A DNA stretch of 44,478 bases from Paraburkholderia dilworthii (GTDB lineage Bacteria > Pseudomonadota > Gammaproteobacteria > Burkholderiales > Burkholderiaceae): NCBI RefSeq assembly GCF_000472525.1, contig NZ_AWZT01000054.1, positions 1-44,478 on the forward strand, written 5' to 3'. A model generated the notes under the pieces. That model ran no database searches and was not told where the DNA came from. It worked only from the letters and a program-made list of their open reading frames with translations. Every line of letters begins with the position of its first letter. The first letter of the stretch is position 1. This document shows positions 25,558 through 32,983 of the stretch, in pieces. A program made the position numbers and the translations under genes.

Positions 25558-25623
25558 GGGGTCTCCAGATAAAAGTCGGATGAGGGTGGGATTGGATAGA
25601 ACACGATGTTAACATGCGGGCCC

Positions 25624-25657
25624 CTCGCCGCACCTTGCTTGCGGCGGGCGCTTTTTT
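25624..25657 (+). terminator. Terminator-like hairpin with T6 run, plus strand
   Basis: CTCGCCGC and GCGGCGGG pair (8 bp, one G-T wobble) around a 9-base loop, then CGC and six T. It lies between the divergent purT and META-domain genes, with no plus-strand gene before it. It could stop antisense transcription of purT, end a small RNA, or act as a leader attenuator for the META gene at 25801. Confidence 0.5.
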
Positions 25658-25800
25658 ATCCGCACGGTAAGCGCAACGGGTCGCCGGGCGCTGCCGTGAA
25701 CGCAGGCAGCGCGCGGGTACTGCGCCGCAATCTCCATCAGCGCGGGGCGCACCGAGTGCGTTACCCTTACGCCTTTGCCAGTTTGAAGAGGAACGACGCC

Positions 25801-26340
25801 ATGCATCCAAGCTTCTCCACGCGACGTCTTGCGCGCATCGCGCCCCATGCGCGCACGGCGCTCGCCGCGCTGAGCGTCGCGGCGCTGCTCGGAGCCTGCG
25901 CGATTCCGAAACATCCGGATTCGGAAGCACCCGCGCCCGACCCGTTCAACCCTGCCGCCACGCAATTGCTCGACGACACAAGCTGGGTCCTCACCGGCTG
26001 GAAGCAGGCAGACGGCACGCCCCGCACGGTTCCGTTCGCCAATCTCGGCGCGCCGATCACGCTGACGCTTTCCACCGCGACGGGCCAGCGCCACGCGAGC
26101 GGCTTTTCCGGCTGCAACCGTTACATGGGCTCATACTCGCTGAAGGACGGCAAGCTGAGTTTCGACACCCTGGGCGGCACGCGCATGGCCTGCGCGACGC
26201 CGGGCGGCGAGATCGAAAGCGCGTATCTGAACGCGCTGACGCACATCGAACGCACCGGCGTGCAGATGCGCGAGCCGCAGCAAATGCAGCTCGTGCTCGA
26301 TAACGGCGATACGTTGGTATTCGAGCGTAGCGCCAGGTAG
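25801..26340 (+). CDS. META-domain lipoprotein (HslJ-like)
   Basis: A 179-residue predicted lipoprotein. The N-terminal hydrophobic segment LAALSVAALLGACAIP has a lipobox LGAC with Cys33. After an acidic Pro-rich linker comes the META domain: DTSWVLTGW near residue 60, FSGCNRYMGSYSL near 102-114, and TRMACATPGGEIESAYLNAL near 125-145. These are the W-x-L, G-x-N-x-Y/G and T-x-M-A-C motifs of the HslJ family, linked in other bacteria to stress or antibiotic tolerance. The function here is unknown. The ATG at 25801 is firmly supported by AGAGGA 8 bases upstream. A GC-rich hairpin follows the stop. Confidence 0.87.
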   Translation: MHPSFSTRRLARIAPHARTALAALSVAALLGACAIPKHPDSEAPAPDPFNPAATQLLDDTSWVLTGWKQADGTPRTVPFANLGAPITLTLSTATGQRHASGFSGCNRYMGSYSLKDGKLSFDTLGGTRMACATPGGEIESAYLNALTHIERTGVQMREPQQMQLVLDNGDTLVFERSAR

Positions 26341-26349
26341 CAGCACAGC

Positions 26350-26381
26350 GGGCGGCGCGCGGATCGTCAGGCGCGCCGCCC
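26350..26381 (+). terminator. Perfect GC hairpin after the META gene
   Basis: GGGCGGCGCGC and GCGCGCCGCCC form a perfect 11-bp stem with a 10-base loop, 10 bases after the META stop. No T-run follows, so it may slow or end transcription only weakly, or protect the 3' end. Confidence 0.5.
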
Positions 26382-26484
26382 GGTTCGCACGAGGACGCAG
26401 GCATACTTGCGTCCGCCTTCGAAGTCTTCGGCTTCGCCGGTTTAAACTCGACGGATTGCGTTTCCCTCAATCCGTCATTTGTTG

Positions 26485-29400
26485 ATGTCCAGTATGCACA
26501 CGGTAGTTTTCGGCTGGTTCGGCGGGTCGGCCGTCTGGTTCATTCCTCTCTTATGGCGGCTCGTCAAGTCGATGCTGCCGGGCGGCGCAGGTTTGCGCGG
26601 CCCCGGCACGATCCGGCTTTGGCTCGGCTTTGTCTGCGTGATACTGGCGAGTTGCACGCTGGAGGCGTCGCTGATCGGCGCGGCCGGTATGAACGCGATC
26701 GGCCATGCGCTCGCGGCGGGCTTCGGCCATCTGCTGGGACATATCGGCACGCCGCTCGCGGCGCTCGCGCTGCTCGTCGTCAGCCTGCCCTGGCTGATCG
26801 GTTTTCACTGGCGCGAGTTTCTCGCGTGGGCCGACGGCGCGTTCGGCCTCGGCCTCGCCTCGCGCGGTCTCGCAAGGCGTGACGATGAGGCGCGCCGCCA
26901 CCGCAGCATCGACGACGGCGCGTCGCCGCACATTTCCAGTTCCATGAACACGATGGCGCCCAAGACTAAAGGGCGTTATTCGCGACCGACCGTCTGGCGC
27001 CCGCCTGTCAAAGGGCGCGCTGCGGGTGGCGCCGGCGTTGCAGGTGTCGGCGTTGCAGGTGCGGGCGCTGCTGGACCCGCCGCTGGCAGGGACGCCGCAA
27101 CGCGCGCAGCCGGAGAAAGCTGGCGCGCCGGGCGAGTTGCGCCGCGCAGCCAGATTTCGCAAGCGGAGCCAGTCTTGCGGACCGGTAGCCCGAAGCCGGC
27201 GCGACACGTAACGGCACAGACGCCGATGCATGCGTCGGGTACGGGCAAACCGGCATGGGCGCCGACGGAGCCCGTCGCACCGGCGGGATGGTTGGGCGAG
27301 ACGACTTCATCGCCGGGGGCATCTGCCGCGAGCCCGGCCGCTAAAGCCGGAGCTGGCGATATCGCCACGCCAGGCGCAGGCCGGCCGGCTCGCGACCCGC
27401 GAGGCGGTGGATCGTTGGGAATCGGCGCGGGTGCGGCGGGATTGGCCGCCGGTCTACAAGGTGCCGAAACGCAAGCGCCTGCTCTCGCAGCGGGCACGGC
27501 CGCGCTGGCGCGCGGGGTTGCGGGCGCTGCGTCCCCGAACGCGTCCGTCGATGGGCGTGCGGCGCTCAACCCGCTCAACCGTACCGCCGCGCCGCTCGAT
27601 CGCGCGGCATCGTCCGCGCAAGCGCTGCCGCCGGCTTCCCGCACCGATGATGTCGCCGCGGTTTCGGGCGCGCGTCGTCCGTTGTCGCCAGCGCCAAGCT
27701 ATACGCGGCCTCTCGCCGCAACGCAGACAGTCACGCCACCTGCCAGCGTCCAGCAAACGCTGCGCAGCATCGCGGAAAACGCCGCGCGCTGGACGGATAT
27801 CGCAGGCGTCAGCCTCGCGCGAAGCACTGCCGCGGAAGGCGCGAAGATCGCGGAGGCTCCGCGGTCGGGTTTGATTGGCACCGCGAGCGGGGACGGTTTG
27901 GGAGGCGGCGAATCGCAGGCGCCTTTGTCGGCGGTGCACGCGCACTCTGGTGATGTCGCGAGATCCGCCGCGAGCGATGCGTCGGGACAGGAGTCGATCG
28001 GCGACGCCGATGAAGCACCGGTTGAGCGGCCCGTTGAAATGCAGCCCCGGACGTTCGTGGAGGAAACTGCAACGGGAGCGCCATCGGACGCGGCGGTGGC
28101 CCCGCCGGTCGATGTGCACGCTCACACGCCGCGGGAGGAACCGGAGGCGCCGGCTGCGAGCAGCGGGGCACCCGTCGTGCAATGGCCGATTGAGCCGCCT
28201 GACGTTCAAGCGCCGCTTACCTCGTCGAGTCACACAGCAACGCCATCGACGCCGACTATCCCGCACGCAGCGGCGTTGGCCTCGGCGGCAGAGTTCGTCG
28301 GCGCAGATGCAGATGCAGATGCAGATGCAAGCACAACCTCTGCCGAGACCGCACCGACCGCCAACATCGAAGCGCTAACGCCCTTGACCCTCGCGAACGC
28401 CGTGACAACGTCGGCCGAATCAAACCCGCCCCACGCAGCCGCGCCAGCCGCCGCGTCCGGCCAAAGCATTTCACCGCCGGGATCATCCAACGTGGTTCGT
28501 TTCCCCGGCGTCGCGACTCGAGTACAAGCACCAGCAGAGGCCCACCCGCAACCGCACGCAAATCACGAAGGGACCATCAGCGTGCCCTCGACAGCACCAG
28601 CAATAGCGGCGCCGGCGCCGAACACCGCCTTCCCGGCACCGTCGGCTTCACCACCGGCCCCATCGAACGCAATGCCCGAACCCGCGCCCGAGCCGTCCGT
28701 GCAGCGCGCGCCGCTGCGCGGCCACAGCCCGACCAACGGCTTCGAGTTCCACGCGCCGGCCGCGTCGATGGTGGAACTGCCCACGCTCGATCTGCTTGCG
28801 CCTGCGGATACCGACGTCGAGCCCGTCTCCGAAGAAAAGCTCATCGAAACCGGCCTGCTGATCGAACAGCGCCTGCAGGAATTCAAGGTGCCGGTGACGG
28901 TGGTCGGCGCATCGGCCGGTCCCGTCATCACGCGTTTCGAAGTGGAACCGGCGCTCGGCGTGCGCGGCAGCCAGATCGTCGGATTGATGAAGGACCTGTC
29001 GCGCGGGCTCGGACTCACGTCGATCCGCGTCGTCGAAACGATTCCTGGCAAGACCTGCATGGGCCTCGAATTGCCGAACGCGAAGCGCCAGACGATCCGT
29101 CTGTCCGAGATTCTCGAAGCGAGCGTCTACCAGAACTCGCATTCGCAATTGACGCTTGCGATGGGCAAGGACATCACCGGCCATCCAGTGGTCGCCGATC
29201 TGGCGAAAGCGCCGCACATGCTGGTTGCGGGCACAACCGGCTCAGGCAAATCGGTCGCAATTAACGCGATGATCTGCTCGCTGCTCTTCAAGGCGACGCC
29301 CGAGGAAGTGCGCCTCATCATGATCGATCCGAAGATGCTGGAGCTGTCGGTCTACGAAGGCATTCCGCATCTGCTCGCGCCCGTCGTCACCGACATGAAG

Positions 29401-30249
29401 CTCGCGGCCAACGCGCTGAACTGGTGCGTCGGCGAAATGGAAAAGCGCTACCGCCTCATGTCCGCGGTCGGCGTGCGCAATCTCGCGGGCTTCAATCAGA
29501 AAATTCGCGACGCCGAAGCGAAGGGCAAGAAGCTCGGCAATCCGTTTTCGCTGACGCCGGAGGCGCCCGAGCCGCTCGCGCCGCTGCCGCTGATCGTCGT
29601 CGTGATCGACGAGTTGGCAGACCTGATGATGGTGGCCGGCAAGAAGATCGAGGAACTGATCGCGCGGCTTGCGCAAAAAGCGCGCGCGGCCGGCATCCAC
29701 TTGATTCTGGCGACGCAGCGGCCCTCGGTGGACGTGATCACCGGTCTCATCAAGGCGAACATTCCGACGCGCGTCGCGTTCCAGGTGTCGTCGAAGATCG
29801 ACTCGCGCACGATTCTCGACCAGATGGGCGCGGAGTCGCTGCTCGGCCAGGGCGACATGCTGTTCCTGCCGCCGGGCACGGGCTACCCGCAGCGCGTGCA
29901 CGGCGCGTTCGTCGCGGACGAGGAAGTGCATGCGATCGTCGAGTATCTGAAGCAGTTCGGCGAGCCGCAATACGAGGAGGGCATTCTCGACGGCCCGGCG
30001 ACCGACGGCGGTGCGGCGCAGGATCTGTTCGGCGACGCGCCGGAGGCCGAAGCCGATCCGCTTTACGACGAAGCCGTTGCGTTCGTCGTCCGCACGCGGC
30101 GCGCGTCGATCTCGTCGGTGCAGCGGCAGCTGCGCATCGGTTACAACCGCGCGGCGCGCCTTGTCGAACAGATGGAAACCGCCGGGCTGGTGTCGGCAAT
30201 GGGCATCAACGGCAGCCGTGAAGTGCTCGCGCCTGGACCTGCGGAATAG
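26485..30249 (+). CDS. ftsK: FtsK/SpoIIIE DNA translocase with very long linker
   Basis: A septal DNA pump that moves chromosome termini during division. From the ATG at 26485 it has 1254 residues. The N terminus has only three clear membrane segments (about 7-27, 43-67, 73-108) where FtsK usually has four; an in-frame stop at 26443 excludes a longer start. Residues about 150-760 are a low-complexity Ala/Pro/Thr linker with an (Ala-Asp)4 run. The motor follows: VGASAGPVITRFEVEPALGV, Walker A GTTGSGKS at 916-923, Walker B VVVIDELADLMM, then ATQRPSVDVITGLIKANIPT. The C-terminal gamma winged-helix domain (RRASISSVQRQLRIGYNRAA) reads DNA polarity sequences. The ribosome site is weak, and a TTG at 26479 or 26482 is also possible. 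The long linker suggests this is the larger of two FtsK proteins in the cell. Confidence 0.93.
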   Translation: MSSMHTVVFGWFGGSAVWFIPLLWRLVKSMLPGGAGLRGPGTIRLWLGFVCVILASCTLEASLIGAAGMNAIGHALAAGFGHLLGHIGTPLAALALLVVSLPWLIGFHWREFLAWADGAFGLGLASRGLARRDDEARRHRSIDDGASPHISSSMNTMAPKTKGRYSRPTVWRPPVKGRAAGGAGVAGVGVAGAGAAGPAAGRDAATRAAGESWRAGRVAPRSQISQAEPVLRTGSPKPARHVTAQTPMHASGTGKPAWAPTEPVAPAGWLGETTSSPGASAASPAAKAGAGDIATPGAGRPARDPRGGGSLGIGAGAAGLAAGLQGAETQAPALAAGTAALARGVAGAASPNASVDGRAALNPLNRTAAPLDRAASSAQALPPASRTDDVAAVSGARRPLSPAPSYTRPLAATQTVTPPASVQQTLRSIAENAARWTDIAGVSLARSTAAEGAKIAEAPRSGLIGTASGDGLGGGESQAPLSAVHAHSGDVARSAASDASGQESIGDADEAPVERPVEMQPRTFVEETATGAPSDAAVAPPVDVHAHTPREEPEAPAASSGAPVVQWPIEPPDVQAPLTSSSHTATPSTPTIPHAAALASAAEFVGADADADADASTTSAETAPTANIEALTPLTLANAVTTSAESNPPHAAAPAAASGQSISPPGSSNVVRFPGVATRVQAPAEAHPQPHANHEGTISVPSTAPAIAAPAPNTAFPAPSASPPAPSNAMPEPAPEPSVQRAPLRGHSPTNGFEFHAPAASMVELPTLDLLAPADTDVEPVSEEKLIETGLLIEQRLQEFKVPVTVVGASAGPVITRFEVEPALGVRGSQIVGLMKDLSRGLGLTSIRVVETIPGKTCMGLELPNAKRQTIRLSEILEASVYQNSHSQLTLAMGKDITGHPVVADLAKAPHMLVAGTTGSGKSVAINAMICSLLFKATPEEVRLIMIDPKMLELSVYEGIPHLLAPVVTDMKLAANALNWCVGEMEKRYRLMSAVGVRNLAGFNQKIRDAEAKGKKLGNPFSLTPEAPEPLAPLPLIVVVIDELADLMMVAGKKIEELIARLAQKARAAGIHLILATQRPSVDVITGLIKANIPTRVAFQVSSKIDSRTILDQMGAESLLGQGDMLFLPPGTGYPQRVHGAFVADEEVHAIVEYLKQFGEPQYEEGILDGPATDGGAAQDLFGDAPEAEADPLYDEAVAFVVRTRRASISSVQRQLRIGYNRAARLVEQMETAGLVSAMGINGSREVLAPGPAE
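28303..28326 (+). repeat. In-frame GCAGAT microsatellite inside ftsK
   Basis: Four tandem copies of GCAGAT followed by GCA encode an Ala-Asp run in the disordered linker. Six-base units keep the frame, so copy changes would only vary linker length. Confidence 0.8.
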
Positions 30250-30322
30250 GCTTGTCACACTGACGGCTCACCTTCGCGGGCGCATCGAATACGCGTCGTG
30301 AGGCGAAGAACGCCAGCCGCAA

Positions 30323-30353
30323 AACAACGGGCCGCTCAAAGCAGCCCGTTGTT
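30323..30353. terminator. Bidirectional hairpin between ftsK and the lactonase gene
   Basis: AACAACGGGC and GCCCGTTGTT form a perfect 10-bp stem with an 11-base loop. On the minus strand it continues into TTTT then GC, so it fits the lactonase end; on the plus strand the tail is GTTGTTCATT. Likely shared by the convergent genes. Confidence 0.62.
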
Positions 30354-30440
30354 CATTCAGCGTAACGCACGCGTGCTCGCATCCATGATTCAGTCATCGC
30401 TAGAATCCCGCGCGCGCACGCCAACGCGCGGACACCTCGC

Positions 30441-31637
30441 TCAAGACGGCGACACCAGCTTGAAATCCACCGGCGAGCCGATCTCGATACGCTTCGGGTT
30501 CGCTTCCAGAAGGCCGCTCTGCGGGTCGCGTCTGAACACATATACCGTATCGCTATTCTGGTTGCCGACGATCAGCCATTTGCCCGTCGGGTCGATCGCG
30601 AACTCGCGCGGGGACTTCCCGAGACTCGACTGATGACCGATCTTTTTCAGATGCCCGTTCGTGGGATCGACCGAGAAGATCACGATCTCGTTCGCGTCAC
30701 CGCGATTGGTCGCGTACAGGAAGCGCCCGTCCGGCGACAGGTGAATCGCCGCCGCCCCGACCGCGCCCTTGAAGCCGGGCTCGGTCAATGAAATTGTCTG
30801 GACCTGCGTGAGCTTGCCGTCGTCGTAATTGAAGGTGCTGACGGTGGCGGCGAGCTCGCTCGTCAGATACGCATGCTTACCATCGGCGCCGAACACCAGA
30901 TGCCGGGGGCCGGTGCCCGGCTTTTCCTGCGTGTAGCGCCAGTCGGTGGGGCCGAACAGGCCGCGGCTGCCGTCGGGCGTGTAGCGGTATGAATAGAGCT
31001 TGTCGGCGCCCAGATCCTGCGCGAACAGATAACGTCCGTCCGGCGAAAACACAGTGGAGTGCACATGCGAGTTGTCCTGGCGCCCTTTCACCGGACCACC
31101 GCCCTCATGATGCACGGTCAGCACCGACGCGCCGAGCTGGCCGTCCGCCTGCACCGGAAACACCGCGAAGCTGCCGCCCGGATCGGCCGCCACCGAATAG
31201 TTCGCAGCGAGCAGATATTTGCCGTCCGGCGAGAGGCTCAGGTAGCACGGATCGTTGCCGTCGGCGGAAACCTTGTTGAGGAAGCTCAACTGGCCGCTCG
31301 CGGCGTCGAAGCGAAACGCGCTGATGCCGCCGCGCTGGCTGGCCGGTCCGTTGTCGCCGGGCAGTTCATTGACGGCATAGACGAACCGGTGGTCGCGGCT
31401 CACCACCAGATACGACGGATTGACCGTCTGCGCGACCGAGACGCGCGTCGCGTCGCCAGTCTTCGTGTCGAAGCGATAGACGTACAAGCCCTCACTCTTG
31501 CCGCCGGTATAAGTACCGACCAGCATGTCATAGACGCCGTCGGCCGGAGCCGCGCCGGCCTCCTGCGCAAATGCGGGCGAAGCGACAATCGAGACCATGA
31601 GCGCGAAACCTTTTATGATCGAGCGGGCGCAGTGCAT
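30441..31637 (-). CDS. Secreted lactonase-family beta-propeller protein (Pgl-like)
   Basis: A 398-residue member of the seven-bladed lactonase family (6-phosphogluconolactonase YbhE type). It starts with a signal peptide (IKGFALMVSIVASPAFAQ), so unlike cytoplasmic Pgl it should act in the periplasm. Repeated blades are visible: YDMLVGTYTGGKSEGLYVYR, VSRDHRFVYAVNE, LSPDGKYLLAANY, FSPDGRYLFAQDLG, FGADGKHAYLTSE, LSPDGRFLYATNRG and IDPTGKWLIVGNQNSD. The substrate is unknown; an exported lactonase might open gluconolactone made by periplasmic glucose dehydrogenase. The ATG at 31637 is chosen because it gives a clean signal peptide; the frame is open to 31856 with Arg/Pro-rich non-family sequence. 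Confidence 0.85.
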   Translation of the reverse strand: MHCARSIIKGFALMVSIVASPAFAQEAGAAPADGVYDMLVGTYTGGKSEGLYVYRFDTKTGDATRVSVAQTVNPSYLVVSRDHRFVYAVNELPGDNGPASQRGGISAFRFDAASGQLSFLNKVSADGNDPCYLSLSPDGKYLLAANYSVAADPGGSFAVFPVQADGQLGASVLTVHHEGGGPVKGRQDNSHVHSTVFSPDGRYLFAQDLGADKLYSYRYTPDGSRGLFGPTDWRYTQEKPGTGPRHLVFGADGKHAYLTSELAATVSTFNYDDGKLTQVQTISLTEPGFKGAVGAAAIHLSPDGRFLYATNRGDANEIVIFSVDPTNGHLKKIGHQSSLGKSPREFAIDPTGKWLIVGNQNSDTVYVFRRDPQSGLLEANPKRIEIGSPVDFKLVSPS

Positions 31638-32078
31638 CGCAGTCCATCTGCGCGCGCGGCGTGAAGGGAAGCCCGCATCGGAATACGAAGAAGGCTGGTT
31701 AATGCCAGGAGCACGTGGAGCTCCTGGAGCGGCGCGCACAGCGGCCCGGTGACGACGAAGCATACGACCTCCTCTACATCGGTTATTTGCATGAATCGGT
31801 TGTAATGGTGTCTCTGGTCTGCCGCGCGGCGGTCGAGCGTTGGTCTTGTCGAGCAAGTATAGAAGTGTTGCAACGGTTCATGCAGCGAGGCGGGGCCGCG
31901 CGACCCGCTGGCTGGCGTCCGGCGGTTTGTCTTCTCGCAGCATTGGTGTTGCGTCGGCGGCTGGGTGTCGACAGCCGCTGCATCGACAGCCGCTGTGTCG
32001 ACAGCCGCTGCATCGGTAGCAATTGTCCCGCCTGGGCTGGACCTTTTTAATCGCGTGTTATCACACTACGGAGTCTTC
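31638..32078. other. Lactonase-DUF3096 divergent intergenic region
   Basis: 441 bases without a supported gene. On the minus strand TATACT (31856-31861) is a candidate -10 for the lactonase gene. A direct repeat TCGGTTRT starts at 31779 and again at 31796, 17 bases apart, downstream of that -10. A 15-bp tandem repeat lies at 31966-32010. Codon-like stretches on both strands show no recognisable protein. Confidence 0.35.
31966..32010. repeat. 15-bp tandem repeat, three copies
   Basis: Units of TCGACAGCCGCTG preceded by TG, CA and TG are repeated at 31966, 31981 and 31996, with a partial fourth copy (CATCGGTAGC). It ends about 70 bases before the DUF3096 ATG, in its probable leader or promoter. 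Confidence 0.75.
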
Positions 32079-32231
32079 ATGAACGTCACACTCAGCCTGG
32101 GCCCGCTGGTTTCGTTGATCGCCGGCATTCTGATTCTCGTGATGCCGCGGCTGTTGAACTACATCGTCGCGCTCTATTTGATCATCATCGGGATCATTGG
32201 CATTTTTGGCGTGGGATCGTCGCACTTCTGA
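32079..32231 (+). CDS. DUF3096 small membrane protein
   Basis: A 50-residue hydrophobic protein with two predicted membrane helices: LGPLVSLIAGILILVMP near residues 6-23 and IVALYLIIIGIIGIFGVG near 28-46, joined by the short loop RLLNY. The PLVSLIAGILIL...PRLLNYIVALYLIIIGI pattern is the DUF3096 signature. The function is unknown. The ATG is supported by CGGAG 5 bases upstream. It stands alone, divergent from the lactonase gene and followed by a GC hairpin. Confidence 0.85.
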   Translation: MNVTLSLGPLVSLIAGILILVMPRLLNYIVALYLIIIGIIGIFGVGSSHF

Positions 32232-32239
32232 CGGCGGCA

Positions 32240-32261
32240 GCCGGGCGCAACACGGCCCGGC
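32240..32261 (+). terminator. GC hairpin after DUF3096 gene
   Basis: GCCGGGC and GCCCGGC pair perfectly (7 bp) around an 8-base loop, 8 bases after the stop. No T-run, so only a weak terminator candidate. Confidence 0.35.
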
Positions 32262-32512
32262 GCCTGTCCGTGCGAAGCCGATGCCGCGCCTGCAGATGCG
32301 AGCATCGCCCGCGCAACGGCGCATGAACGTCCGCGAACGCTGAACGACGCGCATGCGCGGACTCGACCGCGCCGGTCATTGCCGTGAACCGGCAGTAGAT
32401 GTCAGGCGTTCATGCGCGAAGCAGCATCCGGGCGGCCCGGATATGAGTCGCGTGGGACCGCGTGGAATCGCGTGCGCATCGTGCGTATTGAACGCAAGAC
32501 TAGACGCGGGAG

Positions 32513-32758
32513 TTAGCCGTTCGAAAGCTGCTCGAGACGCCAGCGCCCCTGCAGCGACAGCGCGCCGACGGCATAATGGCCATCACCTTCCTGGTAGCGC
32601 CGGAAGCAGGCTCGTTCGATCAGAAAACTCGCGGCGGTCTGCATGCCGTTGAGGCTAAGACCGAGGCGGCCGTGATCGAGCGGCAACATTGAATCGTCCG
32701 CAAGCTGGCTCGCGGCGGAGAGAATCGTGATGCAGTCGGATTTTGACGGATTCAGCAT
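32513..32758 (-). CDS. Unidentified 81-residue protein
   Basis: I do not recognise this family. The ATG at 32758 has a strong ribosome site (GAGGA, 8 bases upstream), which marks it as real despite the longer open frame. The protein is soluble, with no signal or membrane segment: MLNPSKSDCITILSAASQLA, then PLDHGRLGLSLNGMQTAASF, then a charged middle (ERACFRRYQEGDGHYA) and LSLQGRWRLEQLSNG at the end. The alternating hydrophobic pattern suggests a small alpha/beta domain. It is divergent from the GH15 gene, whose ATG lies 225 bases away, so the two may share a control region. Confidence 0.65.
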   Translation of the reverse strand: MLNPSKSDCITILSAASQLADDSMLPLDHGRLGLSLNGMQTAASFLIERACFRRYQEGDGHYAVGALSLQGRWRLEQLSNG

Positions 32759-32983
32759 GGCTTTCGTCCTCGAAACGGCGTGTGCATGCGCGATGGGCAA
32801 GCCAGTTCGCAAAATCAGGAAGATTTCCGCACCGGCTGGATTACCGATTGTAGGCATAGGTTTGACATTTACCAACCCGCGTTTTGCCGCATTGCCCGAT
32901 GAACCAAAAGCCATCGCGCGAGTCCGCAAAGAACAACGAACGGGGCGCGGCCAACATCGCCGCACCTGCTACTGAAACGCAAC

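Noticed and set aside
31966..32010. CRISPR-like short repeats
   Set aside because: Units of 15 bp are directly adjacent with no spacers; simple tandem duplication explains them.
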